DNA of 57,365 bases from Gracilimonas mengyeensis (GTDB lineage: Bacteria; Bacteroidota; Rhodothermia; Balneolales; Balneolaceae). The position numbers were made by a program, and so were the translations under genes. Within the stretch, counting starts at the first letter, position 1. The number at the start of each line of letters is the position of its first letter. This document shows positions 34,908-44,979 of this stretch, piece after piece. Location: assembly GCF_900182705.1 (NCBI RefSeq), contig NZ_FXTP01000022.1:1-57365 (forward strand). Reading direction: 5' to 3'. The notes beneath the pieces are model-generated. The model ran no database searches, was not told the DNA's origin, and saw nothing but the letters and a program-made list of their open reading frames with translations.

Positions 34908-35163
34908 AGGATAATTCATACCCAGCTTAATTAATATTTTTAAATCTTTTTAGGAAAAGAGAGAAATCAGTGTCTTTATAAATTCATGCCAAGCCGAAAT
35001 CTTACGTTCATATTTAAGTGCTATGGGTTCTTTGCATAACTAATAAAAGCGCTTCCATAAAAATACTAAAAAGGCTTCAAAACCCATTTTTGGCTATGGT
35101 AAGCTGTTAATATTATAGAACTGAATCCGTACCTTTTTTGGAAATAAATATTCAAAAAAAGCT

Positions 35164-36780
35164 ATGAGTGTGGATTATCAAAAACAGCCCAAAAGCAAGA
35201 CTGGGCTACAGTACCTTGGATTGGAAAGTAATGACAACATATTCTGGAATCTCAGTCCCGCTGAGTTATATGAACAGGTTATCAAACGCGAAGAGGCCGT
35301 TTTAACTAAAGATCATGCCCTAAGAGTGCTCACTGGTAAATTTACGGGGCGCTCGCCCATGGACAAATTTATTGTTGATCAGCCTTCTATACACAATGAA
35401 ATTGACTGGGGTGAAATTAACCAGCCCATTTCAGAGGAAGTTTTTGACCGGCTGTATAAAAAAGCCATCACGTACCTGCAGGACAAAGACCTGTTTGTTA
35501 AAGATCTCTTTTGCGGGGCCGATGAGAATAATCGGCTGAATGTTCGCGTAGTTAGCGAAGCAGCATATCATGCACTATTTGCGCATAATATGTTCATTCG
35601 TCCATCCGCTGAGGAGCTGGCTAATCACGAACCTGAATTCACTGTGTTAGCTGCGCCCCATTTAAAGGCTATTCCCGATGAAGACGGTACCCGAAGCAGT
35701 ACCTTCATCCTCTGCAATTTCGATAAAAAAATTATCCTCATTGGCGGCACCCTTTATTCCGGAGAACTGAAGAAGGGTATCTTCTCAGTCATGAATTATC
35801 TGCTTCCCAAAAAGGGAGTCATGGCTATGCATTGCTCAGCCAATCATGATGAAAATGGAAAAACAGCAGTATTTTTTGGTCTGTCCGGTACCGGGAAGAC
35901 CACTCTTTCCGCCGATCCTGACAAAGTGCTTATCGGGGATGATGAGCATGGCTGGAGTGACGATGGGGTATTTAACTTCGAAGGCGGATGTTATGCAAAA
36001 ACCATCAACCTTTCTAAAGAGAACGAACCCCTTATCCATGCCACTACTAAGATGCCGGGCACTATCCTGGAGAATGTAGTGCTGGACGAGAAGAGGAGAC
36101 CGGATTTTGATGACGTCAGCCTCACCCAAAACACCCGCTGCTCTTATCCCCTGGATTTTATCCCAAATGCCAGTGAGACCGGGCGTGGTGATCATCCCGA
36201 AAACATCATCTTCCTGACAGCTGATGCTTTTGGTGTACTCCCTCCTATCTCACGGCTCACACCCGGGCAGGCCATGTATCATTTCATCAGCGGATATACA
36301 GCAAAAGTAGCAGGTACCGAGCGTGGTGTTACCGAACCCCAGGCTACCTTTTCCGCCTGTTTTGGAGCCCCATTTATGCCTTTGCATCCAACAGTATATG
36401 CCGAACTGCTTGCTAAAAAAATTCGCAAACACGGTTCCAAAGTATGGCTGGTAAACACCGGATGGACTGGTGGGGCTTATGGAACTGGTCATCGCATGAA
36501 ATTGGCCCATACCCGCCGGATGCTAAGCGAGGCGATTGCCGGCAACCTGGATAAAGAAGAATTCATCAAAGACCCGGTATTTGGCTTGGCAATCCCCAAA
36601 AAAATAAACGGAGTGCCTAATGAGGTTCTTATTCCCCGTAACACCTGGAAGGATAAAGCCGCCTACGATGCCAAAGCAGAAGAATTAGCCCAAATGTTTG
36701 TAGAAAACTTCAGCCAGTTTGAGGAGGAAGCCAGTGAGGAAATTCTCTCTGCCGCTCCGAAAATTACAGTTAGCAGTTAG
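35164..36780 (+). CDS. pckA: Phosphoenolpyruvate carboxykinase (ATP)
   Basis: A 538-residue enzyme for gluconeogenesis: oxaloacetate plus ATP gives PEP, CO2 and ADP. The P-loop is GLSGTGKTTLSAD (about residues 240-252), with metal site LIGDDEHGW, substrate region LTGKFTGRSPMDKFIV and kinase-family signature FFGLSGTGKTT in order. Length is standard. The last codons (TVSS-stop) already belong to a 7-bp tandem array that runs on for about 90 bp past the stop. The promoter region 34908-35163 is AT-rich with no gene. It pairs functionally with sucD nearby in C4 metabolism. Confidence 0.96.
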   Translation: MSVDYQKQPKSKTGLQYLGLESNDNIFWNLSPAELYEQVIKREEAVLTKDHALRVLTGKFTGRSPMDKFIVDQPSIHNEIDWGEINQPISEEVFDRLYKKAITYLQDKDLFVKDLFCGADENNRLNVRVVSEAAYHALFAHNMFIRPSAEELANHEPEFTVLAAPHLKAIPDEDGTRSSTFILCNFDKKIILIGGTLYSGELKKGIFSVMNYLLPKKGVMAMHCSANHDENGKTAVFFGLSGTGKTTLSADPDKVLIGDDEHGWSDDGVFNFEGGCYAKTINLSKENEPLIHATTKMPGTILENVVLDEKRRPDFDDVSLTQNTRCSYPLDFIPNASETGRGDHPENIIFLTADAFGVLPPISRLTPGQAMYHFISGYTAKVAGTERGVTEPQATFSACFGAPFMPLHPTVYAELLAKKIRKHGSKVWLVNTGWTGGAYGTGHRMKLAHTRRMLSEAIAGNLDKEEFIKDPVFGLAIPKKINGVPNEVLIPRNTWKDKAAYDAKAEELAQMFVENFSQFEEEASEEILSAAPKITVSS

Positions 36781-36867
36781 CAGTTAGCAGTTAGCAGTTA
36801 GCAGTTAGCAGTTAGCAGTTAGCAGTTAGCAGTTAGCAGTTAGCAGTTAGCAGTTAGCAGTTAGCAG
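36767..36867 (+). repeat. 7-bp tandem array (GTTAGCA)n across the pckA stop
   Basis: About 14 perfect copies of a 7-bp unit (GTTAGCA in one register), starting inside the last pckA codons and continuing downstream. Because 7 is not divisible by 3, every frame through the array cycles through the same seven codons and meets TAG within 21 bp. Copy number is likely variable, yet pckA would always stop after at most a few residues. Confidence 0.95.
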
Positions 36868-37102
36868 AAGCTTGGCAAAACTATTGTTCAGAGCAAGCTT
36901 TCAATTCAAAATTCAACACTTACCATTCAAAATTAATCTTCCATCTTTAATTTTGAATCTTGAATTCCTGATCACTGACTACTGATAACTGTTTACTGCT
37001 AACTAGCGCCATTGCAAACTGTTTTTACAAGTATTTCTGTTTCAATTCGTCCCCACAGATGCTATATTCCCAACCTCGAAATTTTAACTTCAAGAAAAGT
37101 CT
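36868..37102. other. Partly self-complementary gap between the tandem array and sucD
   Basis: After the array come ATTCAAAATTCAA-like and then TTAATTTTGAAT-like stretches, and a final ACTGCTAAC (36995-37003) that is the complement of the array unit. The gap could therefore fold as a long imperfect hairpin with the array. No gene is visible. Confidence 0.5.
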
Positions 37103-37978
37103 ATGAGCGTTTTAGTCGGAAATGATACCCGCTTAATTGTACAAGGATTTACCGGAAGTGAGGGTAGCTTCCATGCCGGACAAATGATTGAATACGGCAC
37201 CAATGTTGTTGGCGGGGTTACGCCTGGAAAAGGCGGACAAACCCACTTAGATCGTCCCGTTTTTAATACCGTGGCCGAAGCCGTTAAAGAAACTAATGCC
37301 AATACATCCGTTATTTTTGTACCCCCGGCTTTTGCCGGCGATGCCATCACCGAAGCCGCTTTTGCCGGTATCGAGGTGATTATTTGTATTACGGAAGGTA
37401 TTCCTGTTAAGGACATGATCACGGCCAAACAAATTGTTACCAGCCATGGTGCAACTTTAATTGGACCTAATTGTCCCGGCGTTATCACTCCCGGCGAAGC
37501 CAAAGTAGGTATTATGCCCGGTAGTATCTTTACTCCCGGAAAAGTGGGCCTTATCTCCCGTTCCGGTACGCTTACCTATGAAGCCGTTGATCAGCTTACT
37601 AAAGTTGGCCTTGGTCAAAGTACTGCTATCGGTATTGGCGGTGACCCAGTGATTGGCACCACTCACCTGGATGCCGTTAAGCTTTTGAATGATGACCCGG
37701 ATACTGAATCTATCGTGCTTATTGGCGAGATTGGTGGTACGGCTGAAGAAGAAGCCGGAGCCTGGATCAAAGACAATGTAGACAAACCTGTGGTAGCATT
37801 TATTGCTGGTTCTACGGCCCCTCCCGGACGTCGCATGGGACATGCCGGAGCTATCATCTCTGGTGGCAAAGGAACCGCACAGGAAAAGAAAAAAGCACTG
37901 GCTGAAGCTGGTATCACGGTAGTGGAAAGCCCGGCTGAGATCGGCGTAACGCTGAAGAACCTGCTGGAAACGGCTTAA
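37103..37978 (+). CDS. sucD: Succinate--CoA ligase, alpha subunit
   Basis: A 291-residue TCA-cycle enzyme subunit that binds CoA through an N-terminal Rossmann domain ([33 protein letters not shown]) and carries the phosphohistidine H247 in [32 protein letters not shown] and [12 protein letters not shown] are family-typical. Its beta partner sucC is not adjacent. A strong terminator follows. Split location of subunits is common in Bacteroidota. Confidence 0.96.
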   Translation: MSVLVGNDTRLIVQGFTGSEGSFHAGQMIEYGTNVVGGVTPGKGGQTHLDRPVFNTVAEAVKETNANTSVIFVPPAFAGDAITEAAFAGIEVIICITEGIPVKDMITAKQIVTSHGATLIGPNCPGVITPGEAKVGIMPGSIFTPGKVGLISRSGTLTYEAVDQLTKVGLGQSTAIGIGGDPVIGTTHLDAVKLLNDDPDTESIVLIGEIGGTAEEEAGAWIKDNVDKPVVAFIAGSTAPPGRRMGHAGAIISGGKGTAQEKKKALAEAGITVVESPAEIGVTLKNLLETA

Positions 37979-38005
37979 GTTTTTCTGTCTTTATTATTTT
38001 CTTAC

Positions 38006-38042
38006 AAACCCCGTTTCAATCAGGAACGGGGTTTCTTTTTTT
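38006..38042 (+). terminator. Intrinsic terminator of sucD
   Basis: AAACCCCGTT (38006-38015) pairs with AACGGGGTTT (38025-38034), followed by a T run. It separates sucD from the convergent sensor-kinase operon. Confidence 0.92.
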
Positions 38043-38064
38043 AAGTGATAAACTTAGCGCTCTT

Positions 38065-41000
38065 TTAATCTACATCCGCCCGTTTAAACGACATGATAAA
38101 ACGAGCACCCTTGCCTTCACCATCGCTTTCCACCTTAATTTTGCCTCCCATTTCCTGAATGTAGTTGGCACTGCTATGCAAGCCAAAGCCATGTCCTCTT
38201 TTCTTGGTGGTAAAGCCCTGGTTAAATATTTTATTCAAATTCTTTTCTGTAATTCCATGCCCGTTGTCCTCTATAGACAAGTAGACCCTGCTATCATCTT
38301 CGGTAAGATTGATTTTTAGCACCTTGTCGTTTCTGTGGTTCTTAGACATTGCCTCTTTGGCATTGTTAAAAATGTTTACCAGCACATGGATGAGTTTGGT
38401 TTTTTGGCAAATAATAGGAGCAAAGGACTGATAATTCTTTAATACCTGTATGGAATGGCGTTCGGAAGAACCGGCGTTTAGCATAAATGCTTCATCCACA
38501 ATTTCCGAAAGGGTGTGCTCCTCAGAGTTAGCAGAAGTCATCGCATAATTCTGCTGTGCGGAAATTACATCTTTAATAAGATCGATCTTACCAGACAAGC
38601 GTTTACTAAGTTCTGTAATATTTTTCTGTTCTTCTTTCAGTGGCTCCTCAAGCTTCAGGTAATACTGCAACAGCTGTTTTCCTTTCGGATTATCCACTAT
38701 AAAGCTCTCAATATCATGCAATTGTTGCCTTAACAAGTCATTGGCTTTTTCCAGATTCTTTATTTTTGATTTGTCCAGCCGGTCTTCAATAAGCGCCGCC
38801 GACGTATTCACGCTATTTAGAATGTTGCCAACATTATGGAGCACTCCGGTAGCGATGTCCGCCATTCCGGCTTTGTGGGCTTTTTCAATGAGTTCATGCC
38901 GGGTTGTCTCCAGATCTTCCAGGGTTTGCTTCAGCTCATTATTACGCTTATCCAGTTCTGAAGTACGTTTTTCCACTTTCCGTTCCAACTCAATATTCCG
39001 TTCACGTATACTCCGAACCCGGTATCGATACACTGAAAATCCTGCCGCTGCAATTACCCCACCCACTATCAGGTAAAACCAAAAGGTTTCCCAAAAAGGA
39101 GGAGTGATAATTATGTCAACACTAGCTTCATGTTCGCTAATTACGTTATCGCTGTTATAAGCTTTTACTCTAAAGGTATATTCACCTGGGTCAAGGTTGG
39201 TATAGGTTGCCGATCTTTGTTCTCCTATATCGGTCCACTCTTCGTCAAAACCATCCATTTTATAAGAATAGCGATTACTTTTCTGCTCATTAAAATTGAG
39301 CGTGGCATATTCGAAGGTAAACACAGATGACTGATAAGAAAGTGTGATGGATTCTGCTTCGGATATATGCTTTTTAAGTGGAGAATCTCCACCAATTTTA
39401 ACTGAACGGTTAAACAGCTTGAAATCAGTAAAAACTATTGGATGAACCGTGGAATCAACTTTTATGCTATCAGGGTAGAAGCGATTGAAACCATTGATAC
39501 CTCCAAAATAGAAATAGCCTTCCTTATCCTTAAAAGCAGCACCTACCAAAAATTCCCCCTCCTGGAAACCATCCTGGCTTCCAAAAGCCTGCACGGTTTT
39601 TCGGTCAGGATTAAAACGACGAACGCCTTCACCAGTACTTACCCACAGGTTTCCACTATCATCTTCCAGTATGCCATAAATGGTTGCACTTGGCATACCC
39701 ACATTTTCATTATATACCCTAAAAGTATCGGCTTCCGGAATATAGTGGTTTAGCCCACCGCCTTTGGTCCCTATCCATAGGCGATTTTTATGATCTTGAT
39801 GAATACTTAAAATGACATTATTGCTGATATTGCTGTTATAGGTATTATATGCATTAAATTTTTCGGTTGAAGGATCAAACTTGACAATGCCACTTCCATA
39901 GGTACCGATCCAAATATTTCCTTCAAGGTCTTCAAACAGGCTTCGTACATAACCTATGTTAATAGCCCCGCCTGAAACCCGCACAGAGTCAGTGCCAAAG
40001 GCAGCAAACCGATTTCCTCCTGCACTTAAAGTGTCTACGCCTTCTCCATTGGTTCCTACCCATACCCTGTTTTTCCGGTCTACCATCATTGCATAAATAT
40101 GGTTTTGACTAATTCCTCCTTCCTCTGGATCGTACTTATAATGGGTATAAGTATTTGAAGCTACGTTATAACGGGTAGCGCCGCCATTATAGCTTCCAAT
40201 CCAGACATTCCCTCGCTTGTCGGATACCATTTCAAGGATGGAATTGTTAGCTATTGAATTGGGATTATTGGGATCATGCAGAAATATTTCAAAGCTCTGA
40301 GTATTTCTGTCAAATAAATTCAAGCCCGCTCCATCGGTTCCTACCCATAAATTCCCTTCCTGATCTTCTGCAAAAGCCTGTACAAAATTACTACTCAGCG
40401 ATTTTGGATCAGATGGATTATGCTGAAAATGCTGAACTTGTGGAACTTTTCGGTCTACCAGATTAATGCCGCCGGTGTAGGTACCAATCCACAAAATCTG
40501 GTCCTGACTTTCATACAAACTATACACTGCATCATTACTCAAACTGGTCGGATCTGCGTAATTATTGAGATATTGATAAAACCGGTTGTTTTGTCGGTCA
40601 AACACCATCAGTCCGTTCGATTCAGTTCCAATCCACAATACTCCTCTGCTATCCTCAATAATAGAGAAAACTGAATTTACCGGTACGGATCCTGAATCAT
40701 CCCGTTTGCGCAAATATTGCGAAAAAGTATCGCGCGTATAATCGTATTTATATAAGCCGTTGTTGTCCGTTCCAATCCAGATATCGCCCTGCCGGTCTTC
40801 TGTAATAGTATAAATCTTATCATCTAATGGTATCTGCTCGATTCGTTCAAAAATATCTTTATTTGGGAGATACCGGTTCAAACCATGTTCCGTACCAATC
40901 CACATGATGCCTCGGCTATCTTTAAAGAGCGTTTCAATATAATTGTCTGATATGGTGTTAGGATCACCGGGATCGGAGAAAACATATTGAAAGGTATCAG

Positions 41001-41508
41001 CCTCTGCTGCTTTTATATTGATACCGCTATTGGTAGCCAACCAAAGGTTTCCGTAATCATCTTCCGAAATACTGAAAACCGTGTTATCTGATAACCCCTT
41101 TGACTTGTCAAGATGATCTGGCAATTCTTTAATCGTTACAAAAGAATCCTTTTCAGGATCATACCTGTTTAGTCCCCCGCCCTGAGTTCCAATCCACAAC
41201 TGCTGCTTGCTATCCTCAAAAAGGGCAGATATATCATTTGATCCAATACTGGTACTATCGTTTTGCTTATGCCTGTAAATTTTTATCTCGTACCCATTGT
41301 ATTTATTTAGCCCATCCTGTGTGCCTATCCAGATATAGCCTTTGGAATCCTGTAAGATCTCATTACCAGTGCTTTGAGAAAGTCCTTCCCGGGTACTTAT
41401 ATGCCTGAAATTTATTTGGCCAGGATGTTGAGCCATTATAGCTTGCGCGGGAAATAAGGTGCCAGCAATAACTGAAAATAAGCCAATATATATCTTCAGT
41501 CCATTCAT
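38065..41508 (-). CDS. Two-component regulator propeller sensor histidine kinase, paralogue 1
   Basis: A 1,147-residue membrane kinase. After a signal peptide come 14 propeller repeats of the form ED-GNLWIGT-GGLNRYD (residues about 35-700, enough for two seven-bladed propellers). Then follow a Y_Y_Y domain (YSYKMDGFDEEWTDIG), one transmembrane helix near 805-825, a coiled coil, and an H-box GVLHNVGNILNSV (H891) that is not a standard HisKA. The ATPase has N-box NIFNNAKEAM, G1 EDNGHG and FTTKKRGHGFGLH. It ends after the ATPase, with no receiver or AraC domain as in Bacteroides hybrid sensors. Last gene of the four-gene operon; its ATG overlaps the upstream stop (ATGA). Ligand unknown, probably glycan- or nutrient-related by family. 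Confidence 0.92.
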   Translation of the reverse strand: MNGLKIYIGLFSVIAGTLFPAQAIMAQHPGQINFRHISTREGLSQSTGNEILQDSKGYIWIGTQDGLNKYNGYEIKIYRHKQNDSTSIGSNDISALFEDSKQQLWIGTQGGGLNRYDPEKDSFVTIKELPDHLDKSKGLSDNTVFSISEDDYGNLWLATNSGINIKAAEADTFQYVFSDPGDPNTISDNYIETLFKDSRGIMWIGTEHGLNRYLPNKDIFERIEQIPLDDKIYTITEDRQGDIWIGTDNNGLYKYDYTRDTFSQYLRKRDDSGSVPVNSVFSIIEDSRGVLWIGTESNGLMVFDRQNNRFYQYLNNYADPTSLSNDAVYSLYESQDQILWIGTYTGGINLVDRKVPQVQHFQHNPSDPKSLSSNFVQAFAEDQEGNLWVGTDGAGLNLFDRNTQSFEIFLHDPNNPNSIANNSILEMVSDKRGNVWIGSYNGGATRYNVASNTYTHYKYDPEEGGISQNHIYAMMVDRKNRVWVGTNGEGVDTLSAGGNRFAAFGTDSVRVSGGAINIGYVRSLFEDLEGNIWIGTYGSGIVKFDPSTEKFNAYNTYNSNISNNVILSIHQDHKNRLWIGTKGGGLNHYIPEADTFRVYNENVGMPSATIYGILEDDSGNLWVSTGEGVRRFNPDRKTVQAFGSQDGFQEGEFLVGAAFKDKEGYFYFGGINGFNRFYPDSIKVDSTVHPIVFTDFKLFNRSVKIGGDSPLKKHISEAESITLSYQSSVFTFEYATLNFNEQKSNRYSYKMDGFDEEWTDIGEQRSATYTNLDPGEYTFRVKAYNSDNVISEHEASVDIIITPPFWETFWFYLIVGGVIAAAGFSVYRYRVRSIRERNIELERKVEKRTSELDKRNNELKQTLEDLETTRHELIEKAHKAGMADIATGVLHNVGNILNSVNTSAALIEDRLDKSKIKNLEKANDLLRQQLHDIESFIVDNPKGKQLLQYYLKLEEPLKEEQKNITELSKRLSGKIDLIKDVISAQQNYAMTSANSEEHTLSEIVDEAFMLNAGSSERHSIQVLKNYQSFAPIICQKTKLIHVLVNIFNNAKEAMSKNHRNDKVLKINLTEDDSRVYLSIEDNGHGITEKNLNKIFNQGFTTKKRGHGFGLHSSANYIQEMGGKIKVESDGEGKGARFIMSFKRADVD

Positions 41509-44500
41509 GCACTTTGTCCGTTGTTCTTATTCCCTGCTTTAACGGGATTTGCCGGCAGCTCATTTATTTCTGTTGGAAAACTTAAAATGATACTTAGCCC
41601 AGATGTATCCTGCCTGTTTTTGGCCGTCATGGTACCCCCCATTTCTGTTACATAGTTAGCACTGCTATGCAGACCAAAACCGTGGCCCTCTTTTTTGGTT
41701 GTGAAGCCGTGGCTAAAAATTTTGTCAACATGTTCCTTATTTATACCTGTGCCATTATCGGTGATCTCTAAAAATGGCTTTCTGCTCATTTTGATACACG
41801 CGCGCCACTATCTCTTTATCCAACTTACCCGCCTCATTAATAGCATCTTTGGCATTTTTAAAGATATTTATGAGCACATGCACCAACTTAGTTTTCTGGA
41901 TCAATACTCCCGGTGTTTCTTCCACTTTTTTAGTAATCCTGATGCCGTGACGAGATAATGAGGCCCCATAAATGGTAAGGGCATCCTCCAACACCTGATC
42001 CAGTTTTGTCTGTTCACTATTTAACCCTACACTTGCATAATTTTGCTGAGCTGCAATCACACCGGTTATCAAATCTACTTTTTTACTTATACGCTCACTG
42101 TTCTCTTTCAGGGTTTCAACCTCGTGGCGAATCGATGCATCCAATTTTTGATAATAGGCAATTAGTTTTTTTCCTCTGGGGTCATGATTTAGAAACTCTT
42201 CCAGGTGATCAGCATGTTCCAGTAATAACTTATTGGCTTTAAACAGGCCTTCAAATTTTGGCTTGCTTAAAATATCCGCACTGATACTATTCGAAGTTCC
42301 AATGCTGTTTAATACGTTGCCAATGTTATGTACCACGCCGGTTGCAATGTCTGCCATACCTGCTTTATGAGCTTTCTCAATTAACTCACTTCGTGTTTCC
42401 CTCAGGTCATCCAGCGCTTTCTCCAGGTCTTTATTTCTCTGATTCAGTTCGGATGTACGCTCGTCTACCTTTTGAATCAGCAGTCTGTTTTGCTTTGTGA
42501 TCTGGCGCACACGTACCCGGTATATTCCAAAAATGCTGCCGCCGGCAAACAGCAAAACTACCAGGTAAAACCAATAGGTTTGCCAAAATGGAGGCGTTAC
42601 GGTTAGAGCCAGACTTGTTTCTTCACTCCAGTCACCATCCAAACTTGAAGAACGGACCCTCAACACATAATCTCCCGCACTCAGGTTTGTGTAGGTAGTA
42701 CTTCGTTTGTTTCCTACCTCATTCCATTCTTCCTCAAATCCTTCCAACAGGTAAGAGTAGCGCACCCCTTTTATCTCATTGTAATTTAGCGCAGCATACT
42801 CAAATGTTAGCACACTGGCTGAATAGGGTACAGTAATTTCACTGGTTTGGCTTATGTGTTTCTTTAGAGGACTATCCGGGCCTGGGGTAACAGTATTATT
42901 GAATATCTTGAAATCGGTAAACATGACTGGATAGGAGGAAGAATCAGTACGAATGCTATCCGGATGAAACCTATTAAAGCCATTTATTCCGCCAAAGTAC
43001 ATATACCCCTGTTGATCTTTGTAATAAGCCAATGCATTAAATTCATTGCCTTGTAAACCATCCTCCAGGTAAAAATTTTGGAAAGACTTTGTTTCCGGAT
43101 CAAAACTTGAAATCCCATTGTTGGTGCTCAGCCACAGTCTGCCCCCGTCATCTTCCAGAATACCTTTCACTGCATCACTTGAAAGCCCGTCATCGGAATT
43201 GAATGAAGTGAACCTGAGACTATCACGGTCGAACAAATTAAGACCGTCTTCCATAGTCCCAATCCAAAAATTTTCACGTTGGTCTTCATGCAGTGTCAGC
43301 ATGATATTACTTCGAAGGCCATGATCTCCCTCATAAAAATTCCAGACGCCCTCATTTACAAGATCAACTAACTTAAGTCCGCCGCCATAAGTTGCCACCC
43401 AAAAATTGTTTTTGGTGTCAATCAGGATATCACGGACTACCCCTTCAAGAAGCTGATACTTTGAAAATTCTTCAGTTTTTGGATCGAACTTACAGATACC
43501 ACCACCATTGGTTCCCACCCAAAGGTCTTCATTTTGATCTTTATACAGGGCAAATACATCGTTGTGGCATAGGCTGGTACTGTCTCCACGGATGTGTTTG
43601 AAGTGTGTAAATTCTTTTGTTTTAACATTATACCTGCTTATTCCACCACGATAGTATCCTATCCATATGTAATCCTCCACTCCTTGCAACAAAGCCAATA
43701 CAACATCACTAGACAAACTATTTTCATCCCTTGGATCATGCCTTAACGCCTGGAAAGTTTTCTCTTGGCGATTGAAAAGGTTCAGGCCTCCCCCATCCGT
43801 ACCTACCCACATATTACCGTTTCTGTCCTCAAGGAAAGAGGTGACAGAATTGGTACTTAACGGTTGGGACAGATTTTTATCGTATTTATAGAGTTCAAAC
43901 TTCTGCTTCTTCCGGTCTATGTAGTTTATCCCCCCTGAATAGGTTCCCACCCATAAAATGTGCTCAGAGTTTTCAAAAATGTCATAAATTGCATTGCTGT
44001 TCAGACTGTTGGGATCGTCCAGGTTCTGTTTGTAATGATAGAATGACTCGGTTTTATAATCGAACACATTTAAACCATTATTTTCAGTACCTATCCAAAG
44101 TAGCCCCTGATTATCTTCCAGTATGCTGAAAACTGCATTTCCGCTTATACTTCCCGGGTCATTACTGTCATATACATACCTGGTTAGGCTTTCCGTCTCC
44201 CGGTTATATCGTACTAACCCATTTTTGGTACCAGCCCAAAAGTTGTTCCTTGAATCATCGTACAACACAAGCACATTATTTATTCTGTTGGCCGGGTCAT
44301 CCGTTTCTTCGGTAAAATGCATAAACTCCTCGTTTACCGGATCCCACAAATTAAGTCCATTATCCGTGCCTATCCACAAAACCCCTTCTTTATCTTCATA
44401 AAGATAGTTAATGTAATTGCTGCCTAATCCGCTATCTGCTTCACCTGAAGTCTTTATTTGTATGAACTCGTCTTTATCGCGGTCATAAATATTTAAACCG

Positions 44501-44979
44501 TTGTAGGTTCCTATCCATAAGCTACCCTCTCGGGTTTCCAGTATACTGGTGATAGAATTATCACTTATTCCCGCATCCGGATCGGTATAATCAATTTTAA
44601 ATCTTCGGAAGCTATCTTCATCTCGGTTGTACATATTTAGGCCGGCCCCGGTAGTCCCAATCCAAAGGTTGCCTCGCTTATCTTCATAGATTGCACTGAT
44701 ATTATTCCCGCTGATACTTTTTGGGTTATCCGGATCATGCCGATAAACCGTAATATCATACCCATTGTATTTGTTGAGCCCGTTTCCGGTACCAAACCAC
44801 ATGTAGCCTTGAGAATCTTGGTAAATTACCTGTCCTGTACTTTGGGAAAGGCCTTGTTCTTGTGTAAGATGGCTAAAGTCCAAATCCCCTGGCCATTGCG
44901 CGTAGCCTGGCAATGCTATTACGAAATGCAGCCCTATAAGGCACAGTACACGGATGATATGTAGGTTAGTAAGCCTCAA
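41505..44979 (-). pseudogene. Propeller sensor histidine kinase, paralogue 2, frameshifted in the ATPase domain
   Basis: Same architecture as its neighbours: signal peptide, 14 propeller repeats, Y_Y_Y, transmembrane helix, H-box VVHNIGNVLNSI with H884. It starts with TTG at 44979, overlapping the upstream stop. The main frame ends at 41755 (KAIFRDHR-stop), just before the G1 box. The missing end (FLEITDNGTGI, FTTKKEGHGFGLH) is in another frame from 41789 to 41505. The whole span is 3,475 nt, one more than a multiple of three. The switch point sits at a run of five T on the minus strand (41770-41774). Gain or loss of bases there by slippage or sequencing error would explain it; the paralogues favour two missing T. 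If real, the kinase lacks a complete ATP-binding domain. Confidence 0.85.

Noticed and set aside
36767-36867. CRISPR array at the pckA end
   Set aside because: The unit is 7 bp with no spacers; it is a simple tandem repeat. No Cas genes are present.
41755-41789. Programmed ribosomal frameshift in the middle kinase
   Set aside because: Only five T in a row, no heptamer of the X-XXY-YYZ type in frame and no obvious stimulatory structure; paralogues are not shifted, so mutation or error is more likely.
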